A stretch of 50,852 nucleotides of DNA, taken from positions 1 to 50,852 of the forward strand of contig NZ_CAHJWW010000002.1 of the NCBI RefSeq assembly GCF_903643035.1. Direction: 5' to 3'. The translations under genes were made by a program, and so were the position numbers. The notes beneath the pieces were generated by a model that did not search any database, was not told the DNA's origin, and was given only the letters and a program-made list of their open reading frames with translations. Within the stretch, counting starts at the first letter, position 1; each line of letters starts with the position of its first letter. This document shows positions 17,234 to 25,317 of the stretch, one piece after another. This DNA is from Sphingomonas bacterium (lineage in GTDB: Bacteria > Pseudomonadota > Alphaproteobacteria > Sphingomonadales > Sphingomonadaceae).

Positions 17234-18049
17234 TTAGAAGATCGGGGCCGGTGGCGGGACGATCGGCGTGCGAACGCGACCGATCCGTTCGACCTCGATC
17301 ACGACCTCGTCACCTGCGTCCAGGAAAGTGCCCGTGGCCAGGCCGACGCCCGCCGGCGTGCCGGTGATGATCAGGTCGCCGGGCTCCAGCGTCATGACCT
17401 GGCTGACATGCGCGATGATCTCGGGCACGCTGAAGATCATGTCCGCGGTCGTGCTGTCCTGCCGCAGCTCGCCGTTGACGTGCGTCGTCAGGCGCAGCCC
17501 GGCGGCGGGATCGCCGACCTCGTCGGCGGTCACTACCGGGCTCATCGGCCCGCTCGCGTCCGAGTTCTTGCCCATCGTCCATTGCGGCGTCTGGCGCTGG
17601 AAGCTCCGCCCGCTCAGGTCGTTGAACGCGACATAACCGAAGATGCCGGCGACCGCCTGGTCGGCGGTGACGCGGAACACGCGGCGACCGATGACGGCGC
17701 CGATCTCCACCTCCCAGTCGAACTTATCCTCGATCTTCGGCACAGGCTGGCCGTCGGTCGTCAGCGACCGCGTCCAGCGCGAGAAGATGACCGGCACGGT
17801 CGGGATGGGCGATCCGGTTTCCTGTGCGTGCAGGCGATAGTTGAGACCGACGCAGATCACGCGCGCGCCGGTCGGGATCGCGGGGCGTTCCCGCAGATCG
17901 GCGAGCATGCCGATCGCGGCGCCCTGCGGCACAGCAGCGGACGGCCGAACCCAGAAGGCGTCGCGTTCACCAAGCGGCGTTACCGCGCCGTCCGCCGCGA
18001 CGGCGCCGACCATGATCCGATCGCCTTCCAGATATCCTGCGATCTTCAC
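17234..18049 (-). CDS. Fumarylacetoacetate hydrolase (FAH) family protein
   Basis: This 271-residue member of the FAH superfamily belongs with enzymes that cleave C-C bonds in acylpyruvates or decarboxylate or hydrate 2-oxo-dioic acids using Mg or Mn. Metal ligands are expected in FDWEVEIGAVIG (the E-x-E pair) and the later Asp in YVAFNDLSGRSFQ. GLNYRLHAQETG and the C-terminal LEPGDLIITGTPAGVGLATG are typical. The length is normal. It lies between an SDR (52 bases upstream) and the DUF3500 gene (30 bases downstream). A likely job is hydrolysis of a 1,3-diketone or acylpyruvate intermediate, but the exact substrate is open. Confidence 0.88.
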   Translation of the reverse strand: MKIAGYLEGDRIMVGAVAADGAVTPLGERDAFWVRPSAAVPQGAAIGMLADLRERPAIPTGARVICVGLNYRLHAQETGSPIPTVPVIFSRWTRSLTTDGQPVPKIEDKFDWEVEIGAVIGRRVFRVTADQAVAGIFGYVAFNDLSGRSFQRQTPQWTMGKNSDASGPMSPVVTADEVGDPAAGLRLTTHVNGELRQDSTTADMIFSVPEIIAHVSQVMTLEPGDLIITGTPAGVGLATGTFLDAGDEVVIEVERIGRVRTPIVPPPAPIF

Positions 18050-18101
18050 GCCGTTTCTCCCTTGCCCGGCGGCCGGCCCATGAGGTTCTCGCGGCCTCGC
18101 A

Positions 18102-18878
18102 CTAGATCAGGCCCTCATAGGACCCGCCATCGACCTGCAGGTTCTGCCCCGAGACGAAGCCCGCATCCGCGCCGCAGAGAAAGGCGCAGGCCGAGGCGAA
18201 CTCCTCGGGTCGGCCGAAGCGTTTCGCGGCGATGCTGTCGGCGATCTGGCATCGTGCCTCGTCGCGGTCGATCCCCTGCATGGCCATGATCCGTTGCGCC
18301 ATCGCCTCTTGTCGGGGCGTGTCGATACGCTCCGGCAGCAGGTTGTTGATCGTGACGTTGTCGACCGCGACCTCGCGCGAGATCGCCTTGGCGATGGCGG
18401 TGAGGCCCGCGCGCGCCGCGGTCGACAGGCCCTGGTGATAGCGCGGCGATTTCACCATTGCCGAGGTGATGTTGACGATGCGGCCGAACCGGCGCGCGCG
18501 CATGCCCGGGATGAATGCGCGCATGAGGAGGATCGCCGGGATCATGTTGGCACCCAGCGCGCCGAGCAGCGCCGCCTGATCCCAGTCGTCGAGGCCCCCG
18601 GGCGACGGACCGGCGTTGTTGTTGACGAGGATGTCAAGGTCGCCCGCGCCCGCGATCAGGGCATCCCGGCCGGCCTCGGTCGTCTGGTCCGCGGCGATCG
18701 TCCCGACCTCGCCGCCATCGGCACGGATCGACGCGGCGGCGCCGGCGAGCTTCTCGCCATCGCGGCCGTTCAGGATGACGACACATCCTTCCTGCGCCAG
18801 CATCCGCGCACAGGCGAACCCGAGCCCCTGCGAGGCACCGCAGACGAGCGCCCGGCGGCCCTTGATGCCCAGATCCAT
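18102..18878 (-). CDS. Short-chain dehydrogenase/reductase lacking a canonical YxxxK
   Basis: This 258-residue Rossmann-fold protein has the cofactor loop GASQGLG at residues 14-20, NNNAGPSP at the active-site approach and the C-terminal FVSGQNLQVDGG. The usual Tyr-x3-Lys pair is not in its normal place. The aligned stretch reads RYHQGLSTAARAGLTAIAK, as in a subgroup of FabG-like proteins whose chemistry is less certain. I chose ATG 18878 (MDLGIKG, with GAAAGG upstream). ATG 18902 would add eight residues and is preceded by AGGAGG only at long distance. It leads the SDR-FAH-DUF3500 operon from the divergent promoter region with dyad D. Confidence 0.8.
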   Translation of the reverse strand: MDLGIKGRRALVCGASQGLGFACARMLAQEGCVVILNGRDGEKLAGAAASIRADGGEVGTIAADQTTEAGRDALIAGAGDLDILVNNNAGPSPGGLDDWDQAALLGALGANMIPAILLMRAFIPGMRARRFGRIVNITSAMVKSPRYHQGLSTAARAGLTAIAKAISREVAVDNVTINNLLPERIDTPRQEAMAQRIMAMQGIDRDEARCQIADSIAAKRFGRPEEFASACAFLCGADAGFVSGQNLQVDGGSYEGLI

Positions 18879-18946
18879 GGTCGAGCCTTTCCACGCGATC
18901 ATCGCATGCGCGCGGACACCATTCCTCCTTCGCGCCTTGGCGATCC

Positions 18947-18964
18947 ATCACATGATCGGGTGAC
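18947..18964. promoter_or_regulatory. Cluster 1 dyad, site D (divergent promoter region)
   Basis: ATCACA TGATCG GGTGAC matches the consensus arms at 10 of 12 positions. It lies 69-86 bases from the minus-strand SDR start and 114-131 from the plus-strand SDR start, so one site could serve both operons. Confidence 0.5.
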
Positions 18965-19077
18965 AGCCGGCCGCCGGATTGGCGTTGTTGCAGAGGACTG
19001 CTGCTCGTAGCGTCGCACTGCCGTCACGCACGACGCATGCCGGCCGGCGCCGCGTTCGCAGGGATCCGCTTACGACG

Positions 19078-19839
19078 ATGTTTCTGACGCTTACGCCCTT
19101 GCAGGACCGCGTTGCCGTCGTCGCCGGCGGAAGCAGCGGGATCGGTGCCGCGACGGCGCGGCTGCTCGCCGAGGCAGGGGCGCACGTCTTGGTCGGCTAT
19201 AACGAGGGCGCCGACCGCGCCGACGCGATCGTCGCCGAGTTGCCGGGCGGAACCGGTCGGCACTGCACCGCGCGCCTGGCGCTGGGCGACAGCGCCACGC
19301 TCGGCACTGCGGCGGCCGACGTCGAGGCGCGCTGGGGCCGGTGCGACATGCTGGTAAATTCCGCCGGGTTTACCCGTGCGATCCCGCACGGCGACCTCGA
19401 CGCGCTGGACGACGCGACGTTCGACCGCATCCTGATCGCCAATGTACGCGGGCCGTTCGCCTGCATCCGCGCGTTCGCGCCGTTGATGCGACGTACGGGC
19501 GAGGCGCTGGTCGTCAACGTGTCGTCGATCTCGGCCTTCACCGGCGCGGGCAGCAACGTGGCCTATTGCGCGTCCAAGGCGGCGCTCGACACCATGGGCA
19601 TGTCGCTCGGGCGCGCGCTCGGCCCCCAGATCCGCGTCGTCTCGGTATCGCCTGCCGCGGTCAATACCGGGTTCGTGCCGGGCCGCGACGCGGCGGCGCT
19701 GCAGGCGGCGGCCGACAGGACGCCGATGAAGCGGGTGATGGAAGCCGACGAGGTCGCGCGGGCGATCCTCGCCACCGCGACCCACCTCACCATGGCGACC
19801 GGTACCGTGATCGTCGTCGACGGCGGTCGGCATCTCTGA
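19078..19839 (+). CDS. Short-chain dehydrogenase/reductase
   Basis: This 253-residue classical SDR has the cofactor loop GGSSGIG (residues 17-23), the structural motif NSAGFT, catalytic Ser in VNVSSISAF, the YCASK catalytic Tyr/Lys pair and the C-terminal TVIVVDGGRHL. It should oxidise an alcohol or reduce a ketone with NAD(P). The open frame begins at 18979, but the conserved part starts at the ATG at 19078. A clear ribosome site is lacking, so the start is uncertain. It is followed after 11 bases by an alpha/beta hydrolase. Confidence 0.88.
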   Translation: MFLTLTPLQDRVAVVAGGSSGIGAATARLLAEAGAHVLVGYNEGADRADAIVAELPGGTGRHCTARLALGDSATLGTAAADVEARWGRCDMLVNSAGFTRAIPHGDLDALDDATFDRILIANVRGPFACIRAFAPLMRRTGEALVVNVSSISAFTGAGSNVAYCASKAALDTMGMSLGRALGPQIRVVSVSPAAVNTGFVPGRDAAALQAAADRTPMKRVMEADEVARAILATATHLTMATGTVIVVDGGRHL

Positions 19840-19850
19840 GCGGGACAGGC

Positions 19851-20621
19851 ATGATGGACGAGCATCGGTATCAGACCTCCGGCCACGGCCCGCGTCGCCT
19901 GCTGCTCATCCACGGCTGGTTCTGGGACCAGCGCGTGTTCGCGGCGCTGATCGCGCTCCTGCCGCCAGACGAGTTCACCTGCGCGACGTTTGACATCGCC
20001 GGTTATGGCACCGCGCGGGCGGAGGAGGGACCCTATGATATGGCAGCCATGGCGGAGGACGGCTGGCGGGTGGCGCAGGCGCTCGGCTGGAACGACTTCG
20101 CGGTGCTCGGCCATTCGATGGGAGGCAAGGCCGCGCAGAAGCTCGCGATCGATCACGCCGACGCCGTCCGCGCGGTGATCGCGGTGACGCCGGTGTCGGT
20201 CGCCCCGCTGCCCTTCCCGCCGGAGGTGCGCGCCTTCTTCGAACGCTCGTGCGGCGACGATGACGTGGCCGGGGCGCTGGTCGGCGAGTCGGTCGGCGGC
20301 CGGCTTTCCCAGGCGTGGCTCGACGACATCGTCGCCAGGACGCGGGAGACCGCCGACGACGACACCCGCCGCGCCTATCTGCGATCGTTCGCCGATGACG
20401 ACTTCTCGCCCGAGGCGCCCAGGCTGACGGCGCCGCTGCTCGTCGTCTTCGGCGAGCATGACCACGGCGTCGCGGAAAGCGTCATGCGTCCGGTCTACGA
20501 AGGGCTGTACCCGCACGCTCGCTTCGCGACGATCGCCGGGGTGGGGCATTACCCCATGCTGGAAGCGCCGGAGGCGCTCGCCGCCACCATCGCCGCGTTC
20601 CTGTCGGAGATGTCGTGCTGA
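19851..20621 (+). CDS. Alpha/beta hydrolase
   Basis: This 256-residue hydrolase has the oxyanion segment LLIHGWFWDQ, the nucleophile elbow LGHSMGG (Ser89), a late Asp in VFGEHDHG and His in GVGHYPMLEAPE. The size and motifs fit esterases and C-C (meta-cleavage-type) hydrolases. It sits 11 bases after the SDR gene, so the two form one unit fired from the dyad D region. Two ATG codons stand together at the start, and either could be used. It converges with the LeuD-like gene with only three bases between the stops. Confidence 0.85.
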   Translation: MMDEHRYQTSGHGPRRLLLIHGWFWDQRVFAALIALLPPDEFTCATFDIAGYGTARAEEGPYDMAAMAEDGWRVAQALGWNDFAVLGHSMGGKAAQKLAIDHADAVRAVIAVTPVSVAPLPFPPEVRAFFERSCGDDDVAGALVGESVGGRLSQAWLDDIVARTRETADDDTRRAYLRSFADDDFSPEAPRLTAPLLVVFGEHDHGVAESVMRPVYEGLYPHARFATIAGVGHYPMLEAPEALAATIAAFLSEMSC

Positions 20622-20624
20622 GGT

Positions 20625-21338
20625 CTATGCGCCGCCGAGCGTCCGCGTGACCGCCGCCCCGGCCTGGCCCGGCGGCACGTTTCTTACGGCAAGGGCGCCC
20701 GGTGCCGGATATAGCCAGGGCGAGCGCGACCGGCCCTCGACGAGATAGTCCTCGATCTGCTCGGGATTGCTCAGCGTCAGCGCGATGTCGTCCAGCCCCG
20801 TCAAAAGGCCGCGGCGGCGGTAGGCGGAGAGCTGGAACGGAATGGCGCGACCGGCCGGCGTCGACACGACGGAGCATTCGAGATCGACCGTGAACGCGCC
20901 ATGCGTGTCCGCCTCGGCCGCGAGCTCCACGATCACGTCGGCGGAAAGCGCCAGCGGTAGAAGCCCGTTGGCGAAGCAGTTGGCGGAGAAGATCTCGGCG
21001 AAGCTCGGCGCGACCACGCAGCGGATGCCCCAGGCAGCGAGCATCCACACCGCCGATTCGCGCGAGCTGCCGCACCCGAAGTTGGCCCCGGCGAGCAGGA
21101 TGCGCGAGCCTTGGTAGCGCGGCTGGTTGAGCACGAACCCGGGCACCGGATCGCCTTCGGGCGTGTAGCGCCAGTTGGCGAACAGGTCGTCCGCCAGTGT
21201 CGTCGAGCCATGCTCGCCGAACGCGGTGCCTCCCCCATTGCGCTTGGGAGGCGAGCCGGGCGAGATCGTGTCGGTGTCGATGTTGTCGCGCAGCAGCGGC
21301 ACCGCGCTGCCCGTCAGGAGGGTGAACGGCTCAGGCAT
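20625..21338 (-). CDS. Aconitase-family hydratase small subunit (LeuD-like)
   Basis: This 237-residue swivel-domain subunit has DNIDTDTISPG near residue 20 and GANFGCGSSRESAVWML, the substrate-phosphate or carboxylate loop of isopropylmalate isomerase-type enzymes. It pairs with the adjacent large subunit, whose stop it overlaps by eight bases. At 237 residues it is longer than many LeuD proteins (about 200). No other leucine genes are nearby, and the next gene is a malate-type lyase. A role on another substituted malate or maleate is therefore more likely than leucine synthesis. The name LeuD here denotes homology only. Confidence 0.85.
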   Translation of the reverse strand: MPEPFTLLTGSAVPLLRDNIDTDTISPGSPPKRNGGGTAFGEHGSTTLADDLFANWRYTPEGDPVPGFVLNQPRYQGSRILLAGANFGCGSSRESAVWMLAAWGIRCVVAPSFAEIFSANCFANGLLPLALSADVIVELAAEADTHGAFTVDLECSVVSTPAGRAIPFQLSAYRRRGLLTGLDDIALTLSNPEQIEDYLVEGRSRSPWLYPAPGALAVRNVPPGQAGAAVTRTLGGA

Positions 21339-22749
21339 CGAGCGGCTCCAGCACGCGGACGTCGACGATCCTGCCCGACACCGCGGCGGCGGCGGCCATC
21401 GGCGGGCTGACGAGATGGGTCCGCGTGCCGGGACCCTGGCGACCGACGAAATTGCGGTTGGTGGTCGAGACGATGCGCATGCCCGGTTGCCCGATCTCGC
21501 GCTTCTGGTCGCCCGCGCCCGCGCACATCGAGCAGCCCGCATGACCCCAGCCGAACCCAGCCTGCTTGAAGACGAGGTCGAGCCCCTCGGCCTCGGCGTC
21601 GCGCCTGACCACTTCCGATCCCGGCGAGACCCAGGCCGTGACGCCTGCGGCTACCCGCCGCCCGCGCGCCACCGACGCCGCGGCGCGCAGGTCCGACAGC
21701 CGTGCATTGGTGCAGGAACCGATGAACACCATGTCCACGGCCACGCCGGCGATCGAGGTGCCTTCCTCCAGGCCGGAATAGGCGATCGCGGCACGGTGCG
21801 TCGCTAGCGCGCTGGCATCCTGGCTCGCGTCGGCGGCCGGGACGATGTCCCCGATGCCGATGGTCTGTCCGGGATTCGTGCCCCAGCTGACCTGCGGCAC
21901 GATCTCCGACGCGTCGAGCCGGTATTCGCGCGCGAACACGGCATCCTCGTCGCTGGCCAGCGTCAGCCAGTCGGCGACGGCGGCGGTCCAGTCGGCGCCG
22001 CGCGGCGCATGGGGACGGCCGCGCAGATACTCGGTGGTCTTCTCGTCGGGCGCGATGATGCCGAAGCGTCCGCCGATCTCGACCGCCATGTTGCAGATGG
22101 TGAAGCGTGCTTCCATCGACGCCGCCCGGATCGCCTCGCCGGCGAACTCGACGGCGTGGCCGGAGCAGCCCGCGACCCCCAGGCGAGCGGCCAGCGTCAG
22201 GATGATGTCCTTGGCCGTCACCGTCCCCGGCAACGTTCCGTCGATGGTGATCCGCATGTTCGGCGGCTTGCGCAGGATACTCGTCTGGGTCGCGAGGATA
22301 TGGACGAGATCGGACTGGCCCAGCCCCCAGGCGATCGCGCCGACCGCGCCCAGCGTGCTGGTATGGCTGTCGCCGCACGCCAGCGTGCATCCGGGCAGCG
22401 CGAGTCCCTCCTCGGCCGCCACGACATGAATGATGCCGAACGCGGGATCGTCGAGGTCGTACAGCCGGAAACCGTGCTGCGCGGCATTGTCGCGCAGGTT
22501 CTGCGCATAGGGATTGGCGCTGTCGTCCACATCAGATAGCCGCCCCGCCAGCGTGGCGACGGTATGGTCCGCGGTGGCGAACGTCAGTTCGGGATGGGGG
22601 ATCGGCAGATCGCGCTTGTTGAGCGTCAGGAAGCCCTGGCCGGCCATGTCGTTGACCATGTGCCGATCGACGAACAGCAGCGCGAACCCGTCGCCCAGAT
22701 CGGACACGACATGCCGACCCCAGATCTTGTCGAACAGCGTCTCGCTCAC
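21331..22749 (-). CDS. Aconitase-family hydratase large subunit (LeuC-like)
   Basis: This 472-residue subunit binds a [4Fe-4S] cluster. Cysteines are seen in VFIGSCTNAR and in HAGCSMCAG, and the substrate loop ACGDSHTSTLGAVG is intact. The family hydrates and dehydrates citrate, isopropylmalate, homocitrate or alkylmaleates. The GTG start has AAGGGG upstream and overlaps the lyase stop (GTGA), so lyase, large subunit and small subunit form a coupled operon. Hydratase next to a lyase mirrors the known pairing of dimethylmaleate hydratase with dimethylmalate lyase in anaerobic nicotinate breakdown. Substrate identity here is inference. Confidence 0.88.
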   Translation of the reverse strand: MSETLFDKIWGRHVVSDLGDGFALLFVDRHMVNDMAGQGFLTLNKRDLPIPHPELTFATADHTVATLAGRLSDVDDSANPYAQNLRDNAAQHGFRLYDLDDPAFGIIHVVAAEEGLALPGCTLACGDSHTSTLGAVGAIAWGLGQSDLVHILATQTSILRKPPNMRITIDGTLPGTVTAKDIILTLAARLGVAGCSGHAVEFAGEAIRAASMEARFTICNMAVEIGGRFGIIAPDEKTTEYLRGRPHAPRGADWTAAVADWLTLASDEDAVFAREYRLDASEIVPQVSWGTNPGQTIGIGDIVPAADASQDASALATHRAAIAYSGLEEGTSIAGVAVDMVFIGSCTNARLSDLRAAASVARGRRVAAGVTAWVSPGSEVVRRDAEAEGLDLVFKQAGFGWGHAGCSMCAGAGDQKREIGQPGMRIVSTTNRNFVGRQGPGTRTHLVSPPMAAAAAVSGRIVDVRVLEPLDA

Positions 22750-23615
22750 GTCGATGCCCCTTCGCTCGCGAGACCATAGGTCTCGTCGTACTCGTCCCAT
22801 TGCGGCAGGCCGATCAGGTTCTTGAACTCGCCGAAGGTCATCTCCGACCGTTCCAGCGCGAAGCGGCCTGACATGATGTCGGCGATCCGGTCGCGGATTG
22901 CGCCCGCGGCATAGAGGATGGGCGTGACGCCGTAGCAGGCGATGTCGAAGCCGAGCTCCCGATACTCGGCCGGCGTGAAGATCGGCGAGTTGCCGCCGGG
23001 CAGCGGGTTGGCGATCAGCGGCACGTCGAATGCGCGGCCGATCCGCTCGAACTCCTCGCGGCTTTCCGGCGCCTCGATGAAGAGGCCATCGGCGCCCGCC
23101 TCCAGGCACGCCTCCGCGCGACGCATCGCATCGTCCAGGCCGTTGACCGCGCGCGCATCGGTGCGCGCGAAGATGAACGTCTCGGGATCGAGCCGTTCGC
23201 TCGTCGCCGCACGGATCTTGCCGGCCATTTCCGCGATCGGCACCACGTTCTTACCGGCCATGTGTCCACACCGCTTGGGCCAGCGCTGGTCCTCGAACAT
23301 CAGCGCGCTGACTCCCATCCGCTCGTAGTTCTGGACGGTGTGGATCACGTTCTTGACGTCGCCATAGCCGTCGTCGGCGTCGACCAGCGCGGGGATGGTG
23401 CTGGCGCCGACGATGTCGCGCACCGCGGCCGAGATGTCGCCGAACGCGCGCAGCCCGATATCGGGGACGCCGAAGCGCGCGCCGACGACGGAGAACCCGC
23501 TGACGAACATAGCCTTGCCGCCCGACGCCTCGATCACCTTGGCGCTCAGCGCGTCATAAGCACCGAACAGGACCATGAAGCCCTCGTTCTTCAGCGTCTG
23601 CCTGAAACTGGTCAT
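22746..23615 (-). CDS. Isocitrate lyase/PEP mutase superfamily lyase (dimethylmalate/methylisocitrate lyase type)
   Basis: This 289-residue TIM-barrel lyase has metal-binding acids in VDADDGYGD (about residue 79) and the catalytic loop WPKRCGH with Cys116. That loop marks cleaving lyases rather than PEP mutases. It should split a 2-hydroxy diacid retro-aldol fashion to pyruvate or glyoxylate plus a second acid. The ATG chosen starts the conserved MTSFRQTLKNEG. No strong ribosome site is visible, so a leaderless or weakly initiated message is possible. It is first in the operon with the hydratase subunits, and a TTGTA-N10-TACGA dyad lies 52-71 bases upstream. Confidence 0.88.
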   Translation of the reverse strand: MTSFRQTLKNEGFMVLFGAYDALSAKVIEASGGKAMFVSGFSVVGARFGVPDIGLRAFGDISAAVRDIVGASTIPALVDADDGYGDVKNVIHTVQNYERMGVSALMFEDQRWPKRCGHMAGKNVVPIAEMAGKIRAATSERLDPETFIFARTDARAVNGLDDAMRRAEACLEAGADGLFIEAPESREEFERIGRAFDVPLIANPLPGGNSPIFTPAEYRELGFDIACYGVTPILYAAGAIRDRIADIMSGRFALERSEMTFGEFKNLIGLPQWDEYDETYGLASEGAST

Positions 23616-23666
23616 CCTAGGTGACACGCATGACCCTCTCGCACCGCCGGCCTCACAAAGAGCTGC

Positions 23667-23686
23667 TTGTAATAATGACCATACGA
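23667..23686. promoter_or_regulatory. Second dyad type, site E (TTGTA-N10-TACGA)
   Basis: TTGTA at 23667 and TACGA at 23682 flank ATAATGACCA. The core GTAATAATGACCATAC is nearly repeated upstream of the aldehyde dehydrogenase (site F), 14 of 16 bases identical. It is placed between the divergent lyase operon and the ThDP enzyme gene. The shape resembles GntR/HutC-class operators. Confidence 0.5.
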
Positions 23687-23742
23687 CTTTACCTAAAGCT
23701 GTCAAGCATCGGCAGGTGGCTGGGTGCAGTGGGGAGGGCATG

Positions 23743-25317
23743 ATGAGGTCCGACGGGACGATGGTCACGGTACGCGAAGCCACGCTGGCGCTGTTGCGTG
23801 CCCATCGGATGACCACAATCTTCGGCAATCCGGGTTCGACCGAATTGCCCATGTTCCGCGACTTCCCGGACGATTTCAGCTATGTGCTGGGCTTGCAGGA
23901 ATCGGTCGTGCTGGCGATGGCCGACGGATATGCGCAAGCGACGCGTAACGCGGCCTTTGTCAATCTCCACTCGTCGGCGGGCGTCGGGCATGCGCTGGGC
24001 AGCCTGTTCACCGCGCACAAGAACCAGACGCCGCTGGTGGTCACCGCCGGGCAGCAGGCGCGCTCCATCCTGCCGTATGACCCGTTCCTGTTCGCCGAGC
24101 GCGCGACCGAGTTTCCCCGCCCCTTCGTCAAATGGGCGTGCGAGCCCGCGCGCGCGGAGGACGTGCCGGCGGCGATCGCGCGTGCCTATCATGTCGCGAT
24201 GGAGGCGCCGTGCGGGCCGACCTTCGTCTCGGTGCCGGTCGACGACTGGGACCGGATGTGCGCAAGCATCGCGCCGCGTGCCATCGCCTCGCGCAATCCA
24301 GGTGACCCGGCGGCGCTGCGCGAGGCCGCCGAGACGTTGGCGGCGGCACGGCGGCCCGCGATCGTGGTCGGCGCCGGCGTGGCGCGCGACGATGCCTGGC
24401 ACGAGGTGGTTGCGCTGGCCGAGCGCCATGCGGCGCAGGTCTGGGTCTCGCCGATGTCGGCGCGGTGCGGCTTCCCCGAGGATCACCCACTGTTCGCCGG
24501 CTTCCTCACCGCCGCGCGCGAGCCGATCGTCGCCAGCCTGGACGGGCACGACGTCATCCTGGTGCTGGGCGGGCCGATGTCGCTCTACCATGTCGAGGGC
24601 TTCGGCCCGCACGTGCCCGAGGGCGCGCGCATCGTCCAGATCGCCGACAACCACGGCATGCTCGCCTGGAACCCGGCGAGCACGGGCATCGTCGCCGACA
24701 CGAAACTGGCGGTTGCCACGTTGCTGGACGCGACCGCGCCACCGGTTCGGCCGACACCGGCCATGCCCGCTCGCAAGCCCGATCTGGATGGCCGGGTGTT
24801 CGACGACCGCTATCTGCTCCAGCAGATCGCCCGCCTGCGCCCGGCCGACGCGATCATCGTCGAGGAAGCGCCGTCGAGTCGCGGGCCGATGCACGATTAT
24901 CTGCCGATCACGCGGGAGAACGGCTTCTACACCTGCGCCAGCGGCGGTCTCGGACATGGCCTGCCTGCCGCGATCGGCGTCGCGCTCGGGCGGCCGGGCG
25001 AGAAGGTGATCGCCTTCCTCGGCGACGGCTCCAGCATGTACGCGATCCAGGGGCTGTGGACCGCGGCGCAGCTCCGCCTGCCGGTCAGCTTCGTCATTGC
25101 CAACAACCATCGCTACGAGGCGCTGCACCATTTCGGCCGGCATTTCGGGTTGCAGGATATGGTCGGGACCAACCTCCCGGCGATCGACTTCTGCGCGTTG
25201 GCGCAAGGCCAGGGCATTCCGGCGACGAAGGTCGCGGCGGCGGGCGACCTCGACGCGGCGCTGACGGCGTCCTTCACGGCAACCGGACCGACGCTGATCG
25301 AGGTGGTGATCGACTAG
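23743..25317 (+). CDS. ThDP-dependent decarboxylase, benzoylformate-decarboxylase-like
   Basis: This 524-residue protein has the three-domain ThDP fold. The cofactor-activating Glu53 is in LQESVVLAMADGYA and catalytic-type His76 is in NLHSSAGVGHALG, the benzoylformate decarboxylase form. The ThDP/Mg motif is GDGSSMYAIQGLW to ANN near residue 425. It should decarboxylate a 2-oxoacid (aryl or branched) to an aldehyde. GGGGAGGG precedes two adjacent ATGs, and I use the second. It is divergent from the lyase operon and convergent with the aldehyde dehydrogenase, whose end it overlaps by four bases. The decarboxylase and dehydrogenase pair recalls the mandelate pathway (MdlC, MdlD). Confidence 0.88.
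   Translation: MRSDGTMVTVREATLALLRAHRMTTIFGNPGSTELPMFRDFPDDFSYVLGLQESVVLAMADGYAQATRNAAFVNLHSSAGVGHALGSLFTAHKNQTPLVVTAGQQARSILPYDPFLFAERATEFPRPFVKWACEPARAEDVPAAIARAYHVAMEAPCGPTFVSVPVDDWDRMCASIAPRAIASRNPGDPAALREAAETLAAARRPAIVVGAGVARDDAWHEVVALAERHAAQVWVSPMSARCGFPEDHPLFAGFLTAAREPIVASLDGHDVILVLGGPMSLYHVEGFGPHVPEGARIVQIADNHGMLAWNPASTGIVADTKLAVATLLDATAPPVRPTPAMPARKPDLDGRVFDDRYLLQQIARLRPADAIIVEEAPSSRGPMHDYLPITRENGFYTCASGGLGHGLPAAIGVALGRPGEKVIAFLGDGSSMYAIQGLWTAAQLRLPVSFVIANNHRYEALHHFGRHFGLQDMVGTNLPAIDFCALAQGQGIPATKVAAAGDLDAALTASFTATGPTLIEVVID

Noticed and set aside
11584-18964. Reading the four dyads as CRP/FNR sites
   Set aside because: CRP sites are TGTGA-N6-TCACA. Here the arms are in the opposite order (TCACA-N6-TGTGA), so the match is only superficial.
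20625-22749. Calling the hydratase subunits leucine-biosynthesis leuD and leuC
   Set aside because: No leuA or leuB nearby, operonic coupling to a malate-type lyase, and placement in a catabolic cluster make a different substrate more likely.
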